Assembly: GCF_928381405.1 (NCBI RefSeq)
Contig: NZ_CAKMSB010000004.1
Location: 206,032-270,031, forward strand
Direction of reading: 5' to 3'
DNA: 64,000 bases
From: Rothia nasisuis
GTDB taxonomy: Bacteria > Actinomycetota > Actinomycetes > Actinomycetales > Micrococcaceae
Part shown: positions 33,593-42,092 of the stretch, in pieces
Position numbering within the stretch: position 1 is the stretch's first letter
Layout: each line of letters begins with the position of its first letter
Translations under genes and position numbers: made by a program
The notes under the pieces: model-generated
The model's input: the letters and a program-made list of their open reading frames with translations, nothing else
What the model was told of the DNA's origin: nothing
Database searches by the model: none

Positions 33593-35289
33593 TTGTTTTC
33601 TTTCTGGAAAAGTTCTTGTAAGGATGAGCGCAGGTCTCTACGTGAAATTTTTCCTATATTGGTCAAGGGGAGCTGGCCGATAGTCCTAAATTTTTCGGGG
33701 ATTTTAAAGGTAGCCAGTCCGCAGTCAAGGAGGTGCTGACGCATCTCTTGCGCGGTGGGGTTCGGCCCTTTCTCTGCCACGGGCACCAGTACCATGGCTA
33801 TGCGCTCACCGACCTTCTCATCAGGAAGGCCCAGTGCTACGGCATCGTGGATTCGGGGGTGCCGCACCGCGAGTTCTTCAAGTTCATCTACCGCAATTTT
33901 TTCTCCCGCACGATTAATCTGATCTTTGGCTCGGCCAGTGACTTCTAAGTACCCGTCGGAGTATTTTCGCACGATGTCTCCGGTACGGTAGTAGCCATCT
34001 ACGGTAAAGCTTGATTGGTTAGCGTATTCTTCATCAAAATACTGGCGAATGGTATAGGGGCCTCGGGTGAGCAGGTGCCCGGGTGCCCCCTCTCCCACGG
34101 GAGCATCATGATCATCAACGATACGCACTTCGTCGTGGGGGCTGATGGGCTTCCCCTGTCTAGTAGCAACCAGGTCATCAGGGTCTTGGAGGTGGGTGTA
34201 GTTCACCAGCCCCTCGGCCATACCGAAGACCTGCTGCACCCTAACGTCCAAGTGCGACATGATGCTTCGGGCCACTGAGGGTAGCAGTTTGGCTCCGCCT
34301 ACTTGCATGACCTGCAAGGACGAGAGATCGGGGCGGCGGCGCTGGGCAGAGGCAAGCCAGGCTTGAGCCAGGGGCGGAACCAGAGCCACTCTGGTGATTT
34401 TCTCGCTTTCAATGAGGGAGAAGGAGGTTTGAGGGCTGGGGTCTGCGGCTAGCACTACGGTTGCTCCAGCCTCCATTGCCCCCAGGAAACCGGGGGAACT
34501 CATGGTGAAATTATGGGCGCAGGGTAGCACAGTGAGAACCCTATCGTCGCCGGTAAGCTGACAGATTTTCACCGATTCACGCACACTGTAGAGGTAATCT
34601 GCGTGGCTACGTGGAATGAGCTTGGAGGTACCTGTGGTGCCCCCCGATAGCTGCAGGAGGGCAATGTGCTCACTCTTGTAGGCAGACTCAGTGTTCACTG
34701 CACCGGCAGGAAAATCTGGATCACCGTTTTTTGCTGGCGAGAGAGGCTGGGAAATATCAATAATCCGGGGAGGGGCTATACCGTCAGCCCGGAGTTCGTT
34801 CGAGTACGCATCATAGGCATCCTGGTAGGTTCCTTTTTCCGCGGTCGTTGAAAAAATATGTGCGGTGGGGCGGGCCTTCCGGGCAAAATGTAGTAGCTCA
34901 TGGTGTCGGTGCTGAGGGAGGCAGAAGATAGGCAGGGCCCCTGCCCAGAAGATACCCAGGAGGTAGATTGGATATTCCACCGTGTTGCCCACCTGTAGTA
35001 GCACACCGTCACCGGGTTTCACTCCCTGTTCGATGAGGCGCTGGGCAGCCGCTTGCCCCTCCTGTTCGAGCTGGTGATAGGTGAGACGCACAAGCGCGTT
35101 ACCCGGATTCTCGGTGGCAAGCTGTGCAGTATGGCCAACGACCGCCTCTCGATTCTTATGTTGGTGACATTTTTCTCGCAAAAATTCTGGGATGGTTTGA
35201 TCTATCCAATACCCGAGGTCACGGTATAGGCGTGCAGTATCTGGCGGGTAGAGGGCCTTGATCCAGATTGTTGGGGCGGGCTTGGTCAT
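33589..35289 (-). CDS. entE: 2,3-dihydroxybenzoate-AMP ligase (EntE/DhbE)
   Basis: 566 residues, stand-alone adenylation enzyme. Motifs: LQLSGGTTGTSKLIPRSH (A3), FGMAEGLVNYT (A5), YYRTGDIVRKYSDGYLEVTG (A7), KDQINRAGEKIAVDELE (A8) and NIGKISRRDLR with the catalytic lysine (A10). CAHNFTMSSPG matches the aryl-acid pocket stretch of DhbE, including the asparagine that meets the catechol. It activates DHB and loads the adjacent carrier protein. It is divergent from the PPTase gene, with the best iron box of the cluster between them. Confidence 0.94.
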   Translation of the reverse strand: MTKPAPTIWIKALYPPDTARLYRDLGYWIDQTIPEFLREKCHQHKNREAVVGHTAQLATENPGNALVRLTYHQLEQEGQAAAQRLIEQGVKPGDGVLLQVGNTVEYPIYLLGIFWAGALPIFCLPQHRHHELLHFARKARPTAHIFSTTAEKGTYQDAYDAYSNELRADGIAPPRIIDISQPLSPAKNGDPDFPAGAVNTESAYKSEHIALLQLSGGTTGTSKLIPRSHADYLYSVRESVKICQLTGDDRVLTVLPCAHNFTMSSPGFLGAMEAGATVVLAADPSPQTSFSLIESEKITRVALVPPLAQAWLASAQRRRPDLSSLQVMQVGGAKLLPSVARSIMSHLDVRVQQVFGMAEGLVNYTHLQDPDDLVATRQGKPISPHDEVRIVDDHDAPVGEGAPGHLLTRGPYTIRQYFDEEYANQSSFTVDGYYRTGDIVRKYSDGYLEVTGRAKDQINRAGEKIAVDELEELAVRHPRIHDAVALGLPDEKVGERIAMVLVPVAEKGPNPTAQEMRQHLLDCGLATFKIPEKFRTIGQLPLTNIGKISRRDLRSSLQELFQKENK

Positions 35290-35335
35290 GGAAACAACCT
35301 CGTACGGGATAAGCGATAACTATGAATCCATATAC

Positions 35336-35354
35336 ATAGTATAGGCTAACCTAA
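35336..35354. promoter_or_regulatory. DtxR/IdeR-like iron box, entE/PPTase divergent promoter
   Basis: ATAGTATAGGCTAACCTAA matches 16 of 19 positions of the DtxR/IdeR consensus TTAGGTTAGGCTAACCTAA, with the whole right half exact. It is the strongest iron box in the window. It lies 47 nt before entE and 33 nt before the PPTase gene. Confidence 0.8.
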
Positions 35355-35386
35355 CATATAATTAAGTCTTACCTACAACAAGTTCT

Positions 35387-36178
35387 ATGGCTACTACTTC
35401 ACCACCCCAGTTCAATAGCATTTCCCAGCGCGCCACCACAGCCTCACGCACCGTCCCCCTGCGCACCCTCACCCGCTTCACCCTGCGAGGCTCGCACAAA
35501 GACCTTCCCGTCTTTATTGCCCCCAACACCCCCAAGAATCGCAACTCACTCTTCCTGGCACACCCACCAGACAGCAGCCTCGCCGCCGCCGAACTAGAAC
35601 GAGCACGCACCATCCCACACAGCGAGCATCGGAACCACTGGCTTTTCTCCAGGGTCCTTCTCAAAACATTCCTTGCACAGATACTCGAGCGCACCATTAC
35701 AGAAGTTCGCCTTCACCACTCACCCCTGGGTAAACCCCAGCTTGCGCACCTGTCATTTTCACTGTCTCACTGCCAGCAGTACACCGCCTTGGTTTTTGGG
35801 GGCCCTGAATGGTCTCTTGGAGTAGATATTGAGCAAGTCTGCTCACCAGCAACAGCGCAGTCCATACAGCCCTTTTTGCACCCGGATGAACAAAGGCAAC
35901 TCGTGCTCGCAGGTACAGAGGGCGCACCCCACAATGTCACTCAACTCTGGTCGCGCAAAGAAGCCTTCCTCAAGGCCCTGGGCACGGGGTTGCTACGTGA
36001 ACCTTCTCGTGACTTTCTAGGTACCATCGCCACCCCCGCACTCCCCGACGCACTCACAGGGGGGATTCTCGAAGACCTTACCCACCCCCACATCACTCAC
36101 CACCGGGTAGCGCTCTGCGCCCTACCCGCCAGCACACTGCGTAACTTCCATCTTGAATTTAAGGACAAAGACCTTTAG
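35387..36178 (+). CDS. entD: Sfp/EntD-type 4'-phosphopantetheinyl transferase
   Basis: 263 residues. Magnesium and CoA motifs are WSLGVDIEQV and LWSRKEAFLKALGTGLL, with SFSLSHCQQYTALVFG before them, in the order of Sfp/EntD enzymes. It would convert the free-standing aryl carrier and both NRPS thiolation domains to the holo form. The N-terminal ~40 residues are Thr/Arg-rich and not conserved, and no clear ribosome site precedes ATG 35387, so translation may start later. The only PPTase in the cluster. Confidence 0.88.
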   Translation: MATTSPPQFNSISQRATTASRTVPLRTLTRFTLRGSHKDLPVFIAPNTPKNRNSLFLAHPPDSSLAAAELERARTIPHSEHRNHWLFSRVLLKTFLAQILERTITEVRLHHSPLGKPQLAHLSFSLSHCQQYTALVFGGPEWSLGVDIEQVCSPATAQSIQPFLHPDEQRQLVLAGTEGAPHNVTQLWSRKEAFLKALGTGLLREPSRDFLGTIATPALPDALTGGILEDLTHPHITHHRVALCALPASTLRNFHLEFKDKDL

Positions 36179-36179
36179 C

Positions 36180-36215
36180 TTAGGTTAAACATAATTATTA
36201 ATTAGGCAGACCTTA
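36180..36215 (+). promoter_or_regulatory. Two partial iron boxes before entB-entA-entC
   Basis: TTAGGTTAAACATAATTAT at 36180-36198 has a perfect left half (12 of 19 consensus matches); a second site at 36197-36215 centred on TTAGGCAGACCTTA also matches 12 of 19. Both lie between the PPTase stop and the entB start, so the DHB operon has its own iron-regulated promoter. Confidence 0.55.
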
Positions 36216-36238
36216 CTATTGATTCTTGAAAGCTCCCC

Positions 36239-36895
36239 ATGTTGCCCTCCATTGATTCCTACCGCCTCTCCACCTCGTCCCTACCTGCCAACAGAACACG
36301 GTGGCAACCAGACCCACACCAGGCGGTACTCCTGGTACACGATATGCAGAACCACTTCGTCCAAGCATTCGACAGAACCCCGCACAGTCAAATCACTCAA
36401 ACCATCCGCAACATCCAACAACTCCACCGTATGGCAACCGACCTAGACATCCCCACCGTCTTTACCGCACAACCGCCCCAGCAAGACCCAGCAGATCGGC
36501 AACTCCTCACGGATTTCTGGGGCCCGGGCCTACAAGACCCGCACGCTGCACACATTATTCAGGAACTCACCCCCCACCCCAACGACACCGTGCTGACCAA
36601 ATGGCGCTATTGCGCCTTCTACCGATCAGACCTAGAAGACCGAATGCGCAACCACGCTAAGACACAACTATGGATTACCGGCATCTACTCACACATCGGG
36701 TGCATGACAACCGCGCTATCAGCCTTTATGCGGGGCTTTCAAGTTTTCTTTATCGCAGACGCTCAAGCGGATTTTTCTGAAGAAAACCACCGGCAGGCCC
36801 TCACTTACGTTAGCCAACGCTGCGGCCAGGTTTTGCTCACCCGTGACATCATCACGGCAGCCAAACAGCATGAGGAGCAAGAAGCAATAGCATGA
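36239..36895 (+). CDS. entB: Isochorismatase without carrier domain (EntB N-terminal type)
   Basis: 218 residues. Hydrolyses the enol ether of isochorismate to 2,3-dihydro-2,3-dihydroxybenzoate and pyruvate. LLVHDMQNHFVQAF carries the first catalytic aspartate, TKWRYCAFYRSDL the lysine region, and ITGIYSHIGCMTTALSAFMRGFQVF is the family signature. EntB and DhbB proteins are usually about 285-310 residues because of a C-terminal aryl carrier domain; this one stops at the end of the hydrolase fold, and the carrier is a separate gene at 33365. It overlaps entA by ATGA. Confidence 0.93.
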   Translation: MLPSIDSYRLSTSSLPANRTRWQPDPHQAVLLVHDMQNHFVQAFDRTPHSQITQTIRNIQQLHRMATDLDIPTVFTAQPPQQDPADRQLLTDFWGPGLQDPHAAHIIQELTPHPNDTVLTKWRYCAFYRSDLEDRMRNHAKTQLWITGIYSHIGCMTTALSAFMRGFQVFFIADAQADFSEENHRQALTYVSQRCGQVLLTRDIITAAKQHEEQEAIA

Positions 36896-37671
36896 ATCAG
36901 CCACCCTGCATCATCATCACCGGGGCTCGCGGCGGTATTGGCACCGCCACCCTAGCCCACTTTCTCTCTGTTCAAGAATTCGACCGCTACCACTTCCACG
37001 CCCTAGATATCACCCCACCCCCAAGAGACGCTCCTGGCTCCCGCGTCCACCACCACAGCGTCAATGTAGCTGACCAGCAGTGTGTAGAGCAGCTGGTGGC
37101 GACCATTCAAGAAAAATACCTCATTGCGGGAGCCGTCAACGGGGCAGGAGTACTAGCTCACGGACCAGCTCTCGACCTGAAAGAAGTCGATATGCAGCGC
37201 CTCATCGACGTCAACATCCGTGGAGTGATTAACGTGAGCCAGGCAGTTGCCCGCGCCATGATACAGCAAAGCCCCCAACCCATTGACTCACTCAGCAGGT
37301 CACTGCTCACCATTGCGTCAAACTCAGCGCCTGGCCCACGGGCATCGCTTGCAGCATATGGGGCATCCAAAGCATTTGCCTCCCACTACACACGTTCCTT
37401 GGGGCTAGAAATCGCCTCGGCGGGTATCCGCTGCAACGTTATCTGCCCCGGCACCACCAAGACATCCATGGTCAAGGCCATGTGGGGAGGCAAAGACCAA
37501 TCTCAAAAAGCGATTGCTGGTAGCCCTGAACTGTACCGCCTCGGTATTCCACTACAAAGGATTGCCGACCCGGCAGATATCGCTCCCGCAGCTGTATTTC
37601 TCATGAGCCAAGATGCCCGCCACATCACACTTCAGGAACTCACGATTGACGGAGGAGCAACTCAGCGATGA
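36892..37671 (+). CDS. entA: 2,3-dihydro-2,3-dihydroxybenzoate dehydrogenase EntA
   Basis: 259-residue short-chain dehydrogenase making 2,3-dihydroxybenzoate with NAD. The Rossmann motif TGARGGIGTATL is at 11-22, NGAGVLA marks the core strand, and the catalytic Ser and Tyr-x3-Lys lie in IASNSAPGPRASLAAYGASKAF. Four-nt overlaps on both sides (ATGA) tie it to entB and entC. Length and context leave little doubt. Confidence 0.94.
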   Translation: MNQPPCIIITGARGGIGTATLAHFLSVQEFDRYHFHALDITPPPRDAPGSRVHHHSVNVADQQCVEQLVATIQEKYLIAGAVNGAGVLAHGPALDLKEVDMQRLIDVNIRGVINVSQAVARAMIQQSPQPIDSLSRSLLTIASNSAPGPRASLAAYGASKAFASHYTRSLGLEIASAGIRCNVICPGTTKTSMVKAMWGGKDQSQKAIAGSPELYRLGIPLQRIADPADIAPAAVFLMSQDARHITLQELTIDGGATQR

Positions 37672-38774
37672 CCCCGGCACCAGAGAAAGTAACGCCCCTT
37701 TTTCAATTTGCTTCGCAGGGAAAGGTGCTGACTGTCGACACTGCCTGCGAACTACACGCGCCCATCACCCCGGAACTTATTTCAGATTTCCTGACCGCCG
37801 GGGCTGCACACAGGATTCTCTGTGGCATTATTCCCTTTGATACGCTCCAACCCAGCACCCTGTGGATCACAGACCAGTACCGCTGGGAGAGCTCCTCTGC
37901 AACCGAAAACCCAGTAGCTACCTCCACCACCCAGCGTAACGCAGCACCATCACGCAGTCACGATCAGCAATACCTCAGTGCAGTTGCCCACGCCCTGCAA
38001 CTCATACCAAAGGCGGGCGTCCACAAAATCGTCCTTGCCCGGCAACAACACCTCAGCCACGCCCGGGGCATAGGTAGTGACGCCGCAGCACAGCACACCT
38101 TTACCCGCCTCCTCTCAGCCTGCCCCACCGCCGATGTTTTCAGAGCATACACCGGCCAAGAGACACATTGGGTAGGGGCGTCTCCCGAAGTCATTGCCGA
38201 TGTTCAAGACCGCCGCTTCACTACTCACCCTCTAGCGGGTTCCCTACCCAAGGCAGTCGAACCCAGCCCTACACGGGCAACTTCACTACTGACCACATCA
38301 GAAAAGGACCTACGGGAGCATGCCTACGTAGTGGAGTACATCAGCGAAGTCCTCAAAAAGATAGGTCTCACCGACCTCAACATGCCAGACAAGCCCACCA
38401 TCACAGAAACCGACAGCATGTGGCACCTGGGTACACCTATCGCCGCTACTACGAGCGAAGGGCTTTCCTCGCTTGATATCGCCCTAGCCCTGCACCCCAC
38501 CCCCGCAGTAGCTGGTGTGCCACTTGAATCTGCGCTGAATTATATTTCTCAGCTTGAGCAGGAACCCAGGTCGTATTACAGCGGGCTCGTGGGGTGGATG
38601 GACGGCGAGGGCAACGGCCGCTGGTCTCTAGTATTGCGTTGCGCCCGCCACCGCCCCGACTGCACTACCCTTTTTGCTGGCGCCGGGATCGTTGCGGGTT
38701 CTCAACCAACACTGGAACTCCAAGAAACAGAAGCCAAGATGCAGACGGTTCTGCACGCTCTAAACGCAGCATAG
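37668..38774 (+). CDS. entC: Isochorismate synthase EntC/DhbC
   Basis: 368 residues of the chorismate-utilising fold. Converts chorismate to isochorismate, the first committed step. Characteristic blocks are HKIVLARQ (with the catalytic lysine), PLAGSLPKAVEP, SEKDLREHAYVVEYI, MWHLGTPI and LHPTPAVAGVP, with SYYSGLVGWMDGEGNG near the end. It overlaps entA by ATGA and is the last gene of the plus-strand DHB operon. It converges on the NRAMP-like gene after a 29-nt gap without a clear terminator. Confidence 0.94.
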   Translation: MTPAPEKVTPLFQFASQGKVLTVDTACELHAPITPELISDFLTAGAAHRILCGIIPFDTLQPSTLWITDQYRWESSSATENPVATSTTQRNAAPSRSHDQQYLSAVAHALQLIPKAGVHKIVLARQQHLSHARGIGSDAAAQHTFTRLLSACPTADVFRAYTGQETHWVGASPEVIADVQDRRFTTHPLAGSLPKAVEPSPTRATSLLTTSEKDLREHAYVVEYISEVLKKIGLTDLNMPDKPTITETDSMWHLGTPIAATTSEGLSSLDIALALHPTPAVAGVPLESALNYISQLEQEPRSYYSGLVGWMDGEGNGRWSLVLRCARHRPDCTTLFAGAGIVAGSQPTLELQETEAKMQTVLHALNAA

Positions 38775-38803
38775 CAGGTACCCCACAGCCCCAATGAGCT
38801 AAT

Positions 38804-40039
38804 TTAGCTACCCCAAAGGGCAGCAATTCCGCTGAGAGACTTGTAGCCCAGGTAGATGGTCAGCAACCAGGAGGCCCAGCCAATAATGATGAGCCAGAGC
38901 GGGTACCTGTAGCTGCCAAGCAGGGTTTTGGAACGGAAGGTTGCCACGAACATGAGCACCGCAAAACCGACCGGTAGAATCAGGCCGTTGACCGCTCCCG
39001 CAACAATCAGCAGGGTAGCCGGTGCCTTACCGGCGATCACAAAGACGATGGTTGAGATAACGATAAAGCTGATGGTCAGGGCGTTCTTGACGGTGACCGA
39101 GGTCTTTGAACTGGTCAAGAAGGAGACCGAGGTGAAAGCCGCACCGATAACCGACGAGACAGCTGCGCCCCAGAGAATCAGCCCGAAGAGGCGGGTACCG
39201 ATTTCACCGGCTGCGATGCCAAAGGCCTGACCGGCGATGGACTTATCGGTATCGAGGGCGACGCCGGTAGCTACCACGCCCAGAATGGCCAGGAAGAGTA
39301 GGAAGCGCATGACACCGGTGATGATGATGCCGGTGACCGAGGAGCGAGAGATGTCTCGCACGTACTCGGGGCCCTGAATACCTGCATCAATCATGCGGTG
39401 GGCGCCGGCGTAGGTGATGTAGCCGCCCACGGTGCCGCCCACCAGCGTCGTAATGACGGTAAAGTTGACTTCACTGGGTAGGACGGTATTTTTGAGGGCG
39501 TCACCTACCGGCGGGTTAGAAACAATAGCAACGTAAAGGGTCGCCAGAATCATGACGACGCCCAGGGCAACAACGATGCGATCTAGGGCCACGCCCGCGC
39601 GCTTGGAGATAAAGACGGCGATAGCCAGCACGGCTGTGATGATGCCGCCGGTAGTGGCATCCATACCCAGCATGGAATTAAGGCCCAGGCCACCTCCAGC
39701 CACGTTGCCAACGTTGAAAACAAAGCCACCGAGGGCAACCAGGACGGCCAGGAAGATGCCTAGGCCGGGTAGCACCGAGTTGGCGAGTTCTTGGGCTTTG
39801 CGGCCCGATACACCGATGACGCGCCAGACGTTAAGCTGCACGGCGATATCAATCAGGATTGACACCAGAATGGCAAAAGCGAAGGCTGCCCCCATCTGGT
39901 AGGTGAACTGGCCTGTCTGGGTGATGAAGCCGGGGCCAATGGCGCTGGTCGCCATGAGAAAGAGGGAGCCCAGCAGGGCGGCGCGGCGGCCCTTGGAGGC
40001 CTGGTCCTGGGCGGTGACAGGGGCGCGGGTGTCTGCCAT
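38804..40039 (-). CDS. NRAMP-like transporter, YcsG type
   Basis: 411 residues, about eleven membrane segments. It belongs to the NRAMP superfamily but the metal-binding motifs are absent: TM1 has SAIGPGFITQTGQ in place of DPGN, and TM6 has YAGAHRM in place of the A/C-M-P-H motif. B. subtilis YcsG, encoded beside pxpA (ycsF) and the kip genes, is of this kind. The start ATG 40039 follows AAGGAGAG. The promoter region carries the same 14-nt palindromic site as pxpBC, so I infer joint regulation and a role in uptake linked to 5-oxoproline, not in manganese transport. It lies beside the siderophore genes but shows no iron box. Confidence 0.85.
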   Translation of the reverse strand: MADTRAPVTAQDQASKGRRAALLGSLFLMATSAIGPGFITQTGQFTYQMGAAFAFAILVSILIDIAVQLNVWRVIGVSGRKAQELANSVLPGLGIFLAVLVALGGFVFNVGNVAGGGLGLNSMLGMDATTGGIITAVLAIAVFISKRAGVALDRIVVALGVVMILATLYVAIVSNPPVGDALKNTVLPSEVNFTVITTLVGGTVGGYITYAGAHRMIDAGIQGPEYVRDISRSSVTGIIITGVMRFLLFLAILGVVATGVALDTDKSIAGQAFGIAAGEIGTRLFGLILWGAAVSSVIGAAFTSVSFLTSSKTSVTVKNALTISFIVISTIVFVIAGKAPATLLIVAGAVNGLILPVGFAVLMFVATFRSKTLLGSYRYPLWLIIIGWASWLLTIYLGYKSLSGIAALWGS

Positions 40040-40114
40040 GTCTCTCCTTGGGTTGTGGGAGCACGCGGGCCACATTGCCTCACTGCGTGCTGGGTTATAG
40101 ACCCAGATTACATC

Positions 40115-40128
40115 TTGTTGAACAATCA
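40115..40128. promoter_or_regulatory. Second copy of the pxp-type palindromic operator
   Basis: TTGTTGAACAATCA is identical over 14 nt to the site upstream of pxpBC at 13789. It is 75 nt before the start codon of the NRAMP-like gene, a usual position for a GntR-family operator. The remainder of 40040-40236 shows no other signal. Confidence 0.6.
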
Positions 40129-40236
40129 GGGCTCAGGCCGCGCTGAAACTTATTTGACAACCCCTTCACAAGCCCCAGGCTCGCGCTCGGTACAAGTTTT
40201 GAGCCGGGGCCAGGGCTACTTGAATGGGTCTTATGG

Positions 40237-41292
40237 CTACTGGCTTCGTGAGATAACCACCTTCACAGCATTGTTTTCCGCTGCATTGGAGAAAAGATCA
40301 TAGGCCTCTTCGAACTGATCAAAAGTGAAGTGGTGGGTAGCCATAGCCTTGGCCTTCAGGCGGCCCGAGCGCACCATATTCAGCAGGTTCTCCACGGTGT
40401 TGCAGTTAACCAGGCCCATGTTGATGGAGACATTAGAAATCCACATGTCCTGGATAGGTAGCTCTACAGCTTTGCCGTGTACTCCAGCATTAGCGATGGT
40501 ACCGTAGGGGCGAACGATGTCGGTGCATGTCTTGAAGGTTGCGGGTATTCCTACAGCCTCAATGGCAACATCAACACCCAGGCCGTCGTGTGAGAGGGCC
40601 TTAATCTTCTCTACCGCATCGGGGTCACCCGCGTTGATTTTGTGAGTGGCACCGAGTTCGAGGGCCTTGTTCATGCGGTTTTCGTCCATATCGACGGTAA
40701 TGACGGTGCCAGCGCCTGCCAGGTTGGCGGTCATAATGGCGCCGAGGCCTACGGGGCCCGCACCGATGACTGCGACGGTGTCGCCGGGCTTGGTACGGCC
40801 GTTGAGGATTCCAATTTCGAAGCCGGTGGGTAGGGCGTCGGTTAGGAACAGGACGTCCTCGTCAGATAAGCCTTCGGGAACTCTGTGCAGGGAGGTTTCA
40901 GCGAAAGGGATACGCACATATTCAGCCTGGGTGCCGTCGATGAGGTGGCCAAAGATCCAGCCAATGCCACCAACGGTCTGGCAGTGTGAGTACTGGCCTT
41001 TTTTACAGTAGGAGCATTTTCCGCAGTTGGTAACGGCGGGAATGATAACGCGGTCTCCCACTTGTAGTTCGGTGACGGCGGATCCAACTTCGGTGATGGT
41101 GCCGATGGCCTCGTGGCCGAGAATACGGCCGGGCTCAACGGCGGGTACGTCTCCCTTGAGTATATGCAGGTCTGTACCACAGATGGTGGTGGTATCGACC
41201 TGGGCAATGACGTCGGTAGGTTCCAGAATGGTGGGCTCGGGGACTTCGTCCCAGCTACGTTTGCCGGGGCCGTGGTAGACGAGTGCTTTCAT
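40237..41292 (-). CDS. Zinc-dependent alcohol dehydrogenase (MDR family)
   Basis: 351 residues. Catalytic zinc ligands lie in CGTDLHILKGD and GRILGHEAIG; the structural zinc is held by the four cysteines in CGKCSYCKKGQYSHC; the NAD-binding loop is VIGAGPVGLGAI. The acceptor pocket and the TGFEIGILNG stretch resemble secondary-alcohol or medium-chain alcohol dehydrogenases. AAGGAGAACATCCC precedes ATG 41292. No neighbour indicates the substrate. Confidence 0.9.
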   Translation of the reverse strand: MKALVYHGPGKRSWDEVPEPTILEPTDVIAQVDTTTICGTDLHILKGDVPAVEPGRILGHEAIGTITEVGSAVTELQVGDRVIIPAVTNCGKCSYCKKGQYSHCQTVGGIGWIFGHLIDGTQAEYVRIPFAETSLHRVPEGLSDEDVLFLTDALPTGFEIGILNGRTKPGDTVAVIGAGPVGLGAIMTANLAGAGTVITVDMDENRMNKALELGATHKINAGDPDAVEKIKALSHDGLGVDVAIEAVGIPATFKTCTDIVRPYGTIANAGVHGKAVELPIQDMWISNVSINMGLVNCNTVENLLNMVRSGRLKAKAMATHHFTFDQFEEAYDLFSNAAENNAVKVVISRSQ

Positions 41293-41510
41293 GGGATGTT
41301 CTCCTTTAGGCAGTCTTTTACAGAACAGGTGTTTATGACTTAGGTCACCACTATACTCTGCTTGTCGGAGTGTTCCACATTACTTTCCTGTGTGAGGCTG
41401 TGTGAGGTGCAGGGCACCGCAAGAATGGGTAGGCTCTTGCTACATCTTGCATTTTTGTGGGGCTCTCGCAAAGATGGAAAGTGCACTGTTTTCTATGGAG
41501 AGGGATTGAT

Positions 41511-41831
41511 GTGATTTTCATTGTTGTGAAGTATCGGGTTAGGGGCGGCGACCGCGAGGGTTTTCTTACTGCGGCCCGTGAGTTCACTGAGGCTACCCGT
41601 GCCGAGCCGGGTAATAAGTGGTTTGAGTGGTCGCTGAGTGTTGAGGACCCTCATGAGGTTGTTCTGGTTGAGGCTTTTGAGGACGACGCCGCGGCAGCTC
41701 ACGTGGAGTCAGACCACTTTGCCAAGGGATTGGAGACCATGAAGCCCTGGCTGACCGAAACTCCTAAGATTATTTCCCGCACTATCGACGGCAACGACTG
41801 GGATGAAATGGGAGAGCTGAAAATTTCGTAG
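41511..41831 (+). CDS. Antibiotic biosynthesis monooxygenase (ABM) domain protein
   Basis: 106 residues, a dimeric ferredoxin-like barrel of the YgiN/ABM type. VIFIVVKYRVRGGDREGFLTAAREFTEATRAEPGNKWFEWSL reads as the first half of the domain, and EVVLVEAFEDDAAAAHVESDHF as the second. Such proteins are quinol monooxygenases or heme-free oxygenases; the substrate is unknown. GTG 41511 is chosen because GGAGAGG lies just upstream. The stop codon sits in the loop of a 14-bp perfect hairpin. Confidence 0.8.
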   Translation: MIFIVVKYRVRGGDREGFLTAAREFTEATRAEPGNKWFEWSLSVEDPHEVVLVEAFEDDAAAAHVESDHFAKGLETMKPWLTETPKIISRTIDGNDWDEMGELKIS

Positions 41832-41852
41832 CTTGCGGAGAAATTTTCAGCT
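41814..41852 (+). terminator. Perfect 14-bp hairpin spanning the ABM stop codon
   Basis: GAGCTGAAAATTTC (41814-41827) and GAAATTTTCAGCTC (41839-41852) are exact reverse complements, with the TAG stop in the 11-nt loop. There is no T-run after it. A related sequence (GCTGGAAAATTTCGTAGCT) recurs at about 41931, suggesting a local duplication in the 261-nt gap to the next gene, which otherwise holds no gene. Confidence 0.6.
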
Positions 41853-42092
41853 CGACCGAAGGGATGAAGCAGGCGGGTGCGAGCGCGCGAGCACGCAAGA
41901 GCCTGCTGAATCAGCCGAGCCTGTGAGGCTGGAAAATTTCGTAGCTGGCGAATCGGCGGAGCCTGCGGAGCCGCTAAGCGCAACAAGGCGACCGAGCGCG
42001 AGGAGTTTGTAGCTTTTTGTTTGACTAGAATAGGTTGAGTAGCCCCGTTATGGGGACTGTTTGACTTTTTCTAGTACCTGACAGGGGTCCTT

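Noticed and set aside
20764..38774. Calling the cluster a plain enterobactin locus
   Set aside because: The NRPS is dimodular and its second pocket reads as threonine, not serine, so EntF-type chemistry is not supported.
38804..40039. Manganese/iron importer belonging to the siderophore regulon
   Set aside because: The NRAMP metal motifs are absent, there is no iron box, and the promoter carries the pxp-type site.
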